Virus record (IMG/VR): IMGVR_UViG_3300031566_000298
Location: 1 to 27,439 of that record
DNA: 27,439 nucleotides
Reading direction: 5' to 3' (one strand)
DNA from: a virus
In this document: positions 21,646 to 27,439 of the stretch, piece by piece
How positions within the stretch are numbered: the first letter of the stretch is position 1
Layout of the letters: every line of letters begins with the position of its first letter
The notes under the pieces: generated by a model
What the model was told of the DNA's origin: nothing
What the model saw: only the letters and a program-made list of their open reading frames with translations
The model's database searches: none
Program-made: the position numbers and the translations under genes

Positions 21646-22689
21646 ATGCCTGACAAGCCTGGAGTACACGCGCAGCATACCAACGTCTGGCTGAGCAACA
21701 TGGCCTCCAAGTGGATGGTGGAGGACCGACAGTTTGTCGCCGGCCAGATTTTCCCGATTGTGACCGTCCAGAAGCTCACCGACCTGATCGCGCGGTATGA
21801 CCGCCGCGACTGGTTCCGCGCGCATGACGTGCGCCCGCGCGCACCTGGGTCGGAGAGCCAAGGGACGGGGTACGGCATCGGCTCCGGCAGTTACTACTGC
21901 CGGGAGTATGCCGTACACAAGGACATCCCGGACGAGGAGCGCGCCAATGCGGACCTGCCGTTCAGGCCCGACATGGACTCGACGCAGATCATCACGCAGT
22001 TGCTGAAAATCAAGCGCGACTACCTCTTCGCCCAGTTCGCCTTCGCGGCTGGGGTGTGGACTACGCAGTTCGCCGGCACTGTGGCGGCGAGCAACTACGG
22101 CGCCGGCGGGATGCAGCACTGGAGCAACTACCTGACGCCCTCCACGCCGATTCAGGACGTGGAGTACGCCAAGCAGTACATGCACCTGCTCACTGGCTTC
22201 CAGCCGAACACGCTGGTCGTGAACAAGTGCGTGTGGGGCGCTCTGAAGCATCACCCCCAGATCATCGCCCGTTACCTACAGACCCAGGCCGTACCTCAGT
22301 TGACCCCGCAGCTCGTGGCGAACGTCTTCGAGCTTGACCGGGTTATCGTCGCGGAGGCGATTATGAACCATGGACCGGAGCAGGGCCAGTGGATCGGACG
22401 CCCTGTGTTCGGCAACCACGCTTTGCTTGCATACGTGCAGCCAAGCCCGAGCACCACAATGCCCTCGGCCGGCTACACGTTCGCCTACACGGGCGCGAAC
22501 CATCAGGGCTATGCCGTGCAGATCGAGCAGTTCCGGCTGGCCAACGACTCCAAGTCGGATCGTCTCACGGGCAACTTCGTGATCGACCCGCACGTCGTCG
22601 AGCCCGACCTCGGCGTGTTCATCCAGAACATCGTGGCGCCGGGATTCTGCCTCGGCGAGGTGGTGGCGAACATCACGGGCTTCAACTAG
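21646..22689 (+). CDS. Major capsid protein
   Basis: The 347-residue product fits a HK97-fold major capsid protein by position, size and layout: an N-terminal arm ending near SNMASKWM, VAGQIFPIVTV (31-41), IARYDRRDWFR (48-58), a long spine-helix region DMDSTQIITQLLKIKRDYLF (109-128), a P-domain part with FQPNTLVVNKCVWGALKHHP (about 185-204), and a C-terminal GVFIQNIVAPG. This matches the general style of capsid proteins in phages with MuF-like and DUF935 genes. It would form the shell with the decoration protein. ATG follows GGGAGG; a strong hairpin follows the gene. Confidence 0.85.
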   Translation: MPDKPGVHAQHTNVWLSNMASKWMVEDRQFVAGQIFPIVTVQKLTDLIARYDRRDWFRAHDVRPRAPGSESQGTGYGIGSGSYYCREYAVHKDIPDEERANADLPFRPDMDSTQIITQLLKIKRDYLFAQFAFAAGVWTTQFAGTVAASNYGAGGMQHWSNYLTPSTPIQDVEYAKQYMHLLTGFQPNTLVVNKCVWGALKHHPQIIARYLQTQAVPQLTPQLVANVFELDRVIVAEAIMNHGPEQGQWIGRPVFGNHALLAYVQPSPSTTMPSAGYTFAYTGANHQGYAVQIEQFRLANDSKSDRLTGNFVIDPHVVEPDLGVFIQNIVAPGFCLGEVVANITGFN

Positions 22690-22707
22690 AGGCCCTAAGT
22701 GAAGCTT

Positions 22708-22761
22708 GACGGTGGGCGGGAGGATACCCGTACAAACTGCCGCCCCCTCCTGCCCACCGTC
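22708..22761 (+). repeat. Long inverted repeat after the major capsid gene
   Basis: GACGGTGGGCGGGAGG (22708-22723) pairs with CCTCCTGCCCACCGTC (22746-22761): sixteen pairs with a single G-U, and a 22-base loop. No U-tract follows, so it is not a standard terminator. A stable 3' barrier protecting the capsid mRNA, or a processing site that sets capsid protein excess, is the simplest explanation. It fills most of the 92-base gap before the next gene. Confidence 0.7.
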
Positions 22762-22781
22762 TGCCAAGAGAAGGAGGACCA

Positions 22782-23132
22782 ATGCTCGTTAGATTGCTGG
22801 AGCAGATGTTTAGCGACCGCTGGCATGTAGCCGGGGAGGTTCTGAGGCTGCCGGAGGGCCACCCGCTGGTTTCCGGCCACAAGGCGCTGGCGATAGACGA
22901 CGACGACCCGATATTCGCCTGTCCGACATGCGGGCGGATGTTCATCAGCCCTGAACTGCTCGCGCAGCATGCCGAGGAGAACGGGTGCTCCCTGCAAACT
23001 GAGGCGGGCGGCGCCGCGGAGGGCGTTCAGGCGGACGATACGCCTGCAGACGAAACCGACGAAGAGGCGCCCCCGATTGAGGCCCCGCCTTCTATCAAGC
23101 GGCGTGGGCGGCGGCGGGGAGTCAAGGTGTGA
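22782..23132 (+). CDS. C2HC zinc-finger protein after the capsid gene
   Basis: This encodes 116 residues from an ATG behind AGAAGGAGGA. CPTCGRMF, then LLAQHAEENGC, gives a C2HC finger with C47, C50, H63 and C69, unusual in a phage head operon. The N-terminal part (1-45) is a small beta-type domain; the tail is acidic (DETDEEAPP) and then strongly basic (KRRGRRRG). Position suggests a head or neck accessory factor, and the basic tail could contact DNA. I recognise no family. Confidence 0.65.
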   Translation: MLVRLLEQMFSDRWHVAGEVLRLPEGHPLVSGHKALAIDDDDPIFACPTCGRMFISPELLAQHAEENGCSLQTEAGGAAEGVQADDTPADETDEEAPPIEAPPSIKRRGRRRGVKV

Positions 23133-23557
23133 GCCATACCTACACCGGCGATCCCGCCGTCAGCAACGTCGCCTGGGTGCGCTGGAAGATCGGGGACACC
23201 GGGCCCAGCTACTCCGGGTATGGCTGGGTCTTCACCGACGAGGAGACAGCCCGGGCCATCGCCGACGCGGGCGGCAATATGCTTATGGCCTGCGCCTCCC
23301 TGTTGGTCACCTGGGCAATCCGTCTCGCCTCCCAGCCGGACTTCCAGATCGGGCGCTTCGGCGAGAGCAGCAACGCGGACGCCGCGGCGGCCCTGAACAC
23401 GAAGGCCAAGGAACTGCAGGCTGCGGCCAATGCCCAGATGGCCGGTGCCTTCGCCGGCGGGATCAGCGTCTCGGACAAGGCCGGGCGGGAGGCCAATACC
23501 GACCGCACGCCGAGCGACTTCCGACGCACCCAGTTCGACAACCCGGAGGGCTGGTAG
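23129..23557 (+). CDS. Head-tail connector (adaptor) protein
   Basis: The 142-residue protein begins with RWKIGDTGP and FTDEETARAIADAGGNMLMACASL, continues with FQIGRFGESSNADAAAALNTKAKEL, and ends in a disordered tail. This helix-rich layout with 'IGDT', 'DEE', 'GN....A' and a late small-residue helix is typical of connector proteins that bind beneath the portal ring. GTG start overlaps the zinc-finger gene stop. The connector, MuF-like, closure and gp10-like genes follow in the usual order. Confidence 0.7.
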   Translation: MSHTYTGDPAVSNVAWVRWKIGDTGPSYSGYGWVFTDEETARAIADAGGNMLMACASLLVTWAIRLASQPDFQIGRFGESSNADAAAALNTKAKELQAAANAQMAGAFAGGISVSDKAGREANTDRTPSDFRRTQFDNPEGW

Positions 23558-23560
23558 CGC

Positions 23561-24562
23561 ATGGCCATCCCCGCCGCGGTGTTCGACCCGATGGAGGCCG
23601 AGCTCGTCCACTTCTACGCCCGGGCGCAGACGCGGCTGCAGGCGGTGATCACCAATGCCAGCGCGACTCCATTCGCGCGGCGCCGGGCCGAACTCCTGGT
23701 CCAGCAGATCGAGTCCATCGCTTCATCGCTGGAGGAACATCAGCGCGGCTGGAGCGTGAAGAACCTCCCGCGCTCCTACCGCGCCGGCGTCAATTTGACT
23801 GCCCAGGCATTTCGCCTCCCCGTGTTGCCATCCATGACCGTCATGGATCGCCGGTCTATCGAGGTCGCTATTGAGCGCGTGATCTCGGACACGTCTGGCG
23901 CCCTGCGGAGCATCGCCCCCTATGCACAGCGGGTATGGGTGGACACTCAGCAACGCCTCATTCAAGAACAGTCATTGGCAGAGTTGATCGCGGGCGGGCG
24001 GGTTGAGGGGCTGGGGCCGCGCGAACTCGGCAAGCGCATTAGCGCAACGCTGCAGGACGCCGCTTCCGAGCGCCTGGAGGGGTTCGTCATCCCATCCCTG
24101 CGCGCCGACCTGGAACGCACCGCGAGGGGTGAACTCATCGGCATCACTTGCCGCGATGGCAAGTTGCGCCACTACAACCTGCGCTCCTACGGTGAACTGG
24201 TGGCGAACACGGCGACCCGTATGACTGCCACGGAGGGCGCGCTGAATGCGACTATCGCCAATGGCGGCGACCTCGTGCAGATCACCGTCCACAGCGGGGC
24301 CTGCCCCATGTGCTTGCCCGTGCAGGGGAAGGTCTTCTCCATCACAGGGCAGACGCCGGGTTTTCCTGTCCTGACCAATGAAAACAAGACCCCCCTCCAT
24401 CCGAAATGCCGCCATGAGACCATCGGCGTTGACGCGGACTTCCTACGTGAGCGCGGCGTCTACGGCCGCATTCAAGAACTATCTTCGCAGAAGCGCCCCA
24501 TCCAATCTGCCCAGGACTATGCCACGAAGCTCAAGCGCCCCGCTAAGAGGAAGGCGGCCTGA
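23561..24562 (+). CDS. MuF-like minor head protein
   Basis: This encodes 333 residues. An N-terminal helical part with EAELVHFYARAQTRLQAV leads into a long helical middle, and the C-terminal part has the Mu F signature: VHSGACPMCLPVQGKVFSI (243-261) and LHPKCRHE (279-286), with paired Cys and His as a likely zinc site. In Mu and SPP1 (gp7) such proteins associate with the portal and enter the head in a few copies. It is unusually far from the portal gene: about 16.7 kb away, across the cargo. Start is two bases after the connector stop. Confidence 0.85.
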   Translation: MAIPAAVFDPMEAELVHFYARAQTRLQAVITNASATPFARRRAELLVQQIESIASSLEEHQRGWSVKNLPRSYRAGVNLTAQAFRLPVLPSMTVMDRRSIEVAIERVISDTSGALRSIAPYAQRVWVDTQQRLIQEQSLAELIAGGRVEGLGPRELGKRISATLQDAASERLEGFVIPSLRADLERTARGELIGITCRDGKLRHYNLRSYGELVANTATRMTATEGALNATIANGGDLVQITVHSGACPMCLPVQGKVFSITGQTPGFPVLTNENKTPLHPKCRHETIGVDADFLRERGVYGRIQELSSQKRPIQSAQDYATKLKRPAKRKAA

Positions 24563-24942
24563 TGCGCGACATCCGCCGCTATTTCATCCACGTCATTCAG
24601 CTCCTCCGTGGACCGATTGGCGATGAAGGAGTTGGCAAGGACGGATACGGCGAGCCGCTCACCCAGGCAACGCCAGAGACTCTCACGCTGGACGCGCGGG
24701 TCGAGTGGGACAACCGCCGCGTCATGGACGACTCAGGGCAGGAGATCGTCTGCGCCGGCATGGTCTTCCTGCGTCATTCCTACCCCGACCCGGCCACCGG
24801 CGCCGATATTGAGCTGACGATTGGCGGCCAGGACCGGATCGTCTTCGAGGACCGAGAGCACCCCATCGTGACGCGAAACCGTTGCGAAGGCTGGGGTTGG
24901 ACAATCGACCCCGGCAGCCACTGGGAGGTCTGGATACGCTGA
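24562..24942 (+). CDS. Putative head closure / neck protein
   Basis: The 126-residue product is mostly beta (LTLDARVEWDNRRVMDDSGQ, VCAGMVFL, IELTIGGQDRIVF, GWTIDPGSHWEVWI) and lies between the MuF-like and gp10-like genes, where head-closure (stopper) proteins occur. This assignment rests mainly on position and size. Its start shares one base with the preceding stop, and it ends with the same TGATG arrangement, so the three genes are tightly coupled. Confidence 0.6.
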   Translation: MRDIRRYFIHVIQLLRGPIGDEGVGKDGYGEPLTQATPETLTLDARVEWDNRRVMDDSGQEIVCAGMVFLRHSYPDPATGADIELTIGGQDRIVFEDREHPIVTRNRCEGWGWTIDPGSHWEVWIR

Positions 24943-25382
24943 TGGCTGGCGGCATCAAGTGGGACGAAGCCAAGGCCGAGAAGATGCGCCAACGGCTAGA
25001 CAAGCTGGCGGGGGGCTACTCGTCGGCAGCGTTTCGCGCCGCAGGGCAGGTGGCCCAGCAGGTCATCAATGATGCCATCAACATCGTGCCGACCGTCCCG
25101 CTGCGCACCGGCAACCTGCGGAGCAGCGGAACTTTCGAGGTCTTCTCCGGTGGCCTCACCTGGCGCAGCGTCCGCCTCGTCGTGGGATTCAACACGCCCT
25201 ATGCGGCCGCGGTCCACCAGGGAGGCTGGAAGACTGGTCCGCTGGCAGGCAAGAAGATGACTAACTGGAGCGAATCGGGCTCGGGTCCTTACTTCCTCTC
25301 TTCGAAGTTGCAGCGCTTCCGGGTGCAGTACGTCCGCGTATGGGGCGATAAGGTCGCCCGATTGCTGGGGATGAAGCCATGA
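24942..25382 (+). CDS. HK97 gp10-like neck / tail-completion protein
   Basis: The 146-residue protein shows the gp10 family plan: an N-terminal helix (EKMRQRLDKLAGG), AINIVPTVPLRTGNLRSSGTF (about 48-68), a beta sheet with RLVVGFNTPYAAAVHQGG, and a C-terminal GPYFLSSKL helix. These proteins sit at the head-tail joint. I chose ATG 24942 (TGATG overlap) over the in-frame ATG at 24882. Confidence in the family is good. Confidence 0.78.
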   Translation: MAGGIKWDEAKAEKMRQRLDKLAGGYSSAAFRAAGQVAQQVINDAINIVPTVPLRTGNLRSSGTFEVFSGGLTWRSVRLVVGFNTPYAAAVHQGGWKTGPLAGKKMTNWSESGSGPYFLSSKLQRFRVQYVRVWGDKVARLLGMKP

Positions 25383-25618
25383 CGAGCGACATAGAGGAAT
25401 ATCAGGCTCGCCTGCGGGCAGAGAAGCCGCGAGTGACCAGTGCGCTGGCCGTCGGCGATGTCCGCGTCACGCGCCTGGAGGGTGGCGGCATCGGCGCCGT
25501 CTTCGACTTCGAGTTCACGGGGCCGGCACCGCGGCTCGACCGACTGCTTCTAACCCGCCTCGTGCGGGGGTTGGTGGCTCTTGGGGACCTGGGGGATGAC
25601 CGTGGACCTACTGCGTGA
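25379..25618 (+). CDS. Hypothetical neck-region protein
   Basis: This encodes 79 residues starting with an ATGA overlap. A charged N-terminal helix is followed by two beta strands (GDVRVTRLEGGGIGAVFDFEF) and a short helix LDRLLLTRLVRGLVALG. No family recognised. It overlaps the next gene by 23 bases. Position suggests a small neck or tail protein. Confidence 0.6.
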   Translation: MTSDIEEYQARLRAEKPRVTSALAVGDVRVTRLEGGGIGAVFDFEFTGPAPRLDRLLLTRLVRGLVALGDLGDDRGPTA

Positions 25619-26009
25619 GCTCTTCGACTGGATTGCCAACCAGCTTGTTCTCAATAGGGCGGTCGAGTGGCACTGCGGCAGCCTGCCGCCGGAGACATCC
25701 GTACCGGCCGCGGTGCTTCTGGAACGGGGCGGCATCCCGTCGCTCCCGGTACTGCGCGGCAACGTAGGTGAGCGCCTGTTTCAAGTGCTCACCATTGGCA
25801 CCACCTACTTCACCACGCGGGCGCTCGCCGTCCGCATTCACGACTTGCTCAAGGACCTGCCCGGCGTGGCGCTCGGCGACAATCACGCTCATGTAATCGA
25901 GGCCGTGAACGAACTGCAGCAACTCGCGGGAGACGAGCGCTTCCGCTTTCAGCTCAGCGCGGACTATGCAGTCCGCGACACCGCGCCCGCCACATGGTGG
26001 GCGCACTAG
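25596..26009 (+). CDS. Putative tail terminator / tail completion protein
   Basis: This encodes 137 residues. I prefer ATG 25596 over 25581 because it begins the helix MTVDLLRELFDWI and overlaps the preceding gene less. The layout, N-terminal helix, beta strands around TIGTTYFTTRALAVRIHDLLKDL and FRFQLSADYAVRD, resembles tail terminator (gpU-like / DUF3168-like) proteins that cap the tail before head joining. Its place just before the tail tube supports this. The ribosome binding site is only a weak GGGGACC. Confidence 0.6.
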   Translation: MTVDLLRELFDWIANQLVLNRAVEWHCGSLPPETSVPAAVLLERGGIPSLPVLRGNVGERLFQVLTIGTTYFTTRALAVRIHDLLKDLPGVALGDNHAHVIEAVNELQQLAGDERFRFQLSADYAVRDTAPATWWAH

Positions 26010-26021
26010 AGGAGAGGAAGC

Positions 26022-26582
26022 ATGTCTGCAACAGCACTGCCGATCTTGGGCCCCTGCCAGGTCTGGTATGGGCCGGCCGGGGCGGAGACCGAACTGGGGA
26101 AGACGCACAACGGAGTGAACTTCCGCTGCGTGGAGGAGGCCGTTGATATTTTCTACGACCAGTTCGGGACCACACCGTGGGACTCCATCACCGTAGGGAA
26201 ACCGACTGAGATTGAGACGAACTTCGCGAACCTGTCGTATGCCCTGCTGGAAAGACTAATGCCGACGGAGGCTACCCACTACGGCCCCGAGGTGACGCCG
26301 ACGCCGTATGCGGGCGACGACGCCCTCGACATTTGGGTCGGCATCGGGACGAGCCACCGGGACAATGCGCAGAGGTTGATATTGATCCCGTATTGGAATG
26401 GGATTCCGAGCACGGACATCGAGGACCGGATTTATGTGCCGCTGGCATTCCCGCGCATCAACCTCGACTGGCCGTACAACGCTACCGACCAGCGCGTCGT
26501 CAACTGCACGTTCAAGGCGTTCCCCGTGAGCCAGGCCGTGCCGCGGATTTGGTTCATGGGTGATGAAAATTTGCTGCCCTAG
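26022..26582 (+). CDS. Major tail tube protein
   Basis: The 186-residue product starts behind AGGAGAGGAAG and is beta-rich, with early ILGPCQVWYG, VNFRCVEEAVDIFYDQFG, then an acidic-loop region and late VNCTFKAFPVSQ. The strand order and size match tube proteins of the gpV / gp17-like superfamily, and the place after the terminator and before the assembly-chaperone region is standard. It forms stacked rings of the tail. Whether the tail is contractile is not shown here. Confidence 0.72.
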   Translation: MSATALPILGPCQVWYGPAGAETELGKTHNGVNFRCVEEAVDIFYDQFGTTPWDSITVGKPTEIETNFANLSYALLERLMPTEATHYGPEVTPTPYAGDDALDIWVGIGTSHRDNAQRLILIPYWNGIPSTDIEDRIYVPLAFPRINLDWPYNATDQRVVNCTFKAFPVSQAVPRIWFMGDENLLP

Positions 26583-26595
26583 GCTAAGGTACTGA

Positions 26596-27342
26596 GTGCC
26601 GACTGCAATCTGCAATCAGTGTAGAACAGAGTTCTATGCCGCGCCGCATGAGATTGCGGCCGGGAACGGTCTCTACTGTTCGAAGGCCTGTTTCGGTATG
26701 GCCCATCGCAAGCACCATCCGGGCATCATGGTGAGAATGGACCCGGACATGGCCTGGGCACTCGGACTGTTGGCATCGGATGGATCAGTTTCAAGACGAG
26801 GCCAAGTGACTTTGGCCGTGCGCGAATCAGATCGCGAATTGGCCGATAAGCTCATGAACGTGCTTGGGTTTGGGGCTATCCATATCTATCCGCATTACGG
26901 CGGATTGAATGCCGAACCTTTGGCCACTTGGCTTTGTAGTTCTCGGGGACTCGCCGAAGAGCTTCGCTCCCTAGGCTTGACCGAGACGAAGACCTACGAC
27001 CTGACTTGGCCGGAATGCATTTGCGGATTCGAGGCCGACTTCCTCCGCGGCTATTGGGATGGCGATGGTAGTTTCGGCACCATGCGGCACGGTCGCACCG
27101 GGATAGTCTATCCCATAGCGCAGATCACAGGATGTTCTGAGAACTTCTTCGGAACGCTGCATGGAGTTCTGGCAAAGGTCAGCGGCAGCAGGAGCAAGCT
27201 TCAGCGACACGCGAGGGGCTACTTCCAACTGTTCTACGGCGGCAATCCGGCCTGCCGGATCATGGGTTACCTGTACAAAAACGCGCCAGAAAGCTTACGC
27301 CTGAATCGGAAGTGGGCACTGGCGCAAGCGCTTATAAACTGA
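26596..27342 (+). CDS. Free-standing LAGLIDADG homing endonuclease with zinc-ribbon N-terminus
   Basis: The 248-residue protein has two LAGLIDADG motifs, ALGLLASDGSV (55-65) and FLRGYWDGDGSF (149-160), with the catalytic acids D62 and D156, so it would act as a single-chain enzyme. An N-terminal ribbon (C6, C9, C28, C32, as CNQC and YCSKAC) probably aids DNA binding. Such enzymes cut intron-less or intein-less homologous loci and are copied in by repair. GTG start lies 14 bases after the tail tube stop. Less GC-rich codon use and its place in an otherwise standard gene order point to a recent insertion. Confidence 0.88.
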   Translation: MPTAICNQCRTEFYAAPHEIAAGNGLYCSKACFGMAHRKHHPGIMVRMDPDMAWALGLLASDGSVSRRGQVTLAVRESDRELADKLMNVLGFGAIHIYPHYGGLNAEPLATWLCSSRGLAEELRSLGLTETKTYDLTWPECICGFEADFLRGYWDGDGSFGTMRHGRTGIVYPIAQITGCSENFFGTLHGVLAKVSGSRSKLQRHARGYFQLFYGGNPACRIMGYLYKNAPESLRLNRKWALAQALIN

Positions 27343-27361
27343 GCGGGAAAGGGGCGAGGAA

Positions 27362-27439
27362 ATGGCTGAACTCGATCTTGACGTTTTGGCCGTCGAGCCA
27401 CTGGTCGTGAAGGTCGGTGGCAAGTCGTATTCCATGGCG
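27362..27439 (+). CDS. Start of a tail-region gene (partial)
   Basis: Only the first 26 codons are in the window: MAELDLDVLAVEPLVVKVGG, then KSYSMA. The ATG follows GGGGCGAGGAA. The beta-type opening with 'VKVGGKSYSM' resembles N-termini of small tail assembly chaperone proteins found after tail tube genes, but this is too little to be certain. Confidence 0.5.
   Translation, partial: MAELDLDVLAVEPLVVKVGGKSYSMA

Noticed and set aside
21079-22254. Minus-strand frame of 391 codons across decoration and capsid genes
   Set aside because: Antisense shadow of structural genes; no family resemblance.
22706-22736. TTGACG and TACAAA as a promoter after the capsid gene
   Set aside because: Spacing is 19 bases, neither box is consensus, and the -35 box falls in the long hairpin arm.
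22969-23874. Plus-strand frame of 301 codons overlapping three genes
   Set aside because: Arg/Gly-rich out-of-frame translation of the zinc-finger, connector and MuF-like genes, each of which has a better start and recognisable content.
1-27439. CRISPR array, integrase, attachment site or insertion sequence
   Set aside because: There are no regularly spaced repeats, no recombinase or transposase motifs and no paired terminal repeats in the window.

Overview
The window is a stretch of a tailed double-stranded DNA phage or prophage (Caudoviricetes) from a GC-rich, uncultured-looking bacterial host. Every supported gene lies on the + strand. Genes are packed with ATGA, GTGA and TGATG overlaps, and many follow AGGAGG-type ribosome binding sites. 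The packaging and head genes (small and large terminase, Mu gp29-like portal, XkdF-like protease, MuF-like minor head protein, major capsid protein, tail tube) fix the identity. No integrase, repressor, replication gene, lysis gene, tRNA or CRISPR array is visible, so lifestyle and host phylum cannot be read from this piece. The segment runs from just before packaging into the start of the tail module.

Layout. (1) 30-3043: eight small overlapping accessory genes, several with cysteine pairs, one with an ASCH domain, and three or four that share sequence blocks. (2) 3040-3226: a near-consensus sigma70-type promoter and a structured leader ending in a U-rich tract. (3) 3227-8457: small terminase, large terminase, portal, two unknown genes and an XkdF-like prohead protease. 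(4) 8454-19901: an 11.4 kb cargo of about 22 genes with five GT-A/GT-B glycosyltransferases, two GT-D-type enzymes, two SAM methyltransferases, a nitroreductase-family protein, several zinc-ribbon mini-proteins and unknown small ORFs. (5) 19902-20333: a 432-base non-coding region with a second near-consensus promoter, a multibranched RNA and an intrinsic terminator that has a competing hairpin. (6) 20334-26582: scaffold-like protein, decoration protein, major capsid protein, connector and neck proteins, MuF-like protein and tail tube. (7) 26596-27342: a free-standing LAGLIDADG endonuclease, then the first 26 codons of another tail-region gene.

How it may fit together. The head module appears split. 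The XkdF protease domain ends at 8457, while the short segment that normally follows it in one-piece XkdF-like proteins (of the form 'EISVVEHPAN') is found at the start of the scaffold gene at 20334. The glycosylation cargo sits between them. A third piece often attached to such proteases (9832-10173) lies inside the cargo. The favoured reading is a late-expressed virion glycosylation cassette that assembles and methylates a glycan on a capsid or decoration protein, using host nucleotide sugars, since no sugar-nucleotide synthesis gene is present. Modification of host surface glycans or of DNA bases cannot be excluded. Two units of the form promoter, structured RNA, U-tract, gene precede the packaging block and the capsid block, and are candidates for undescribed phage regulatory RNAs.
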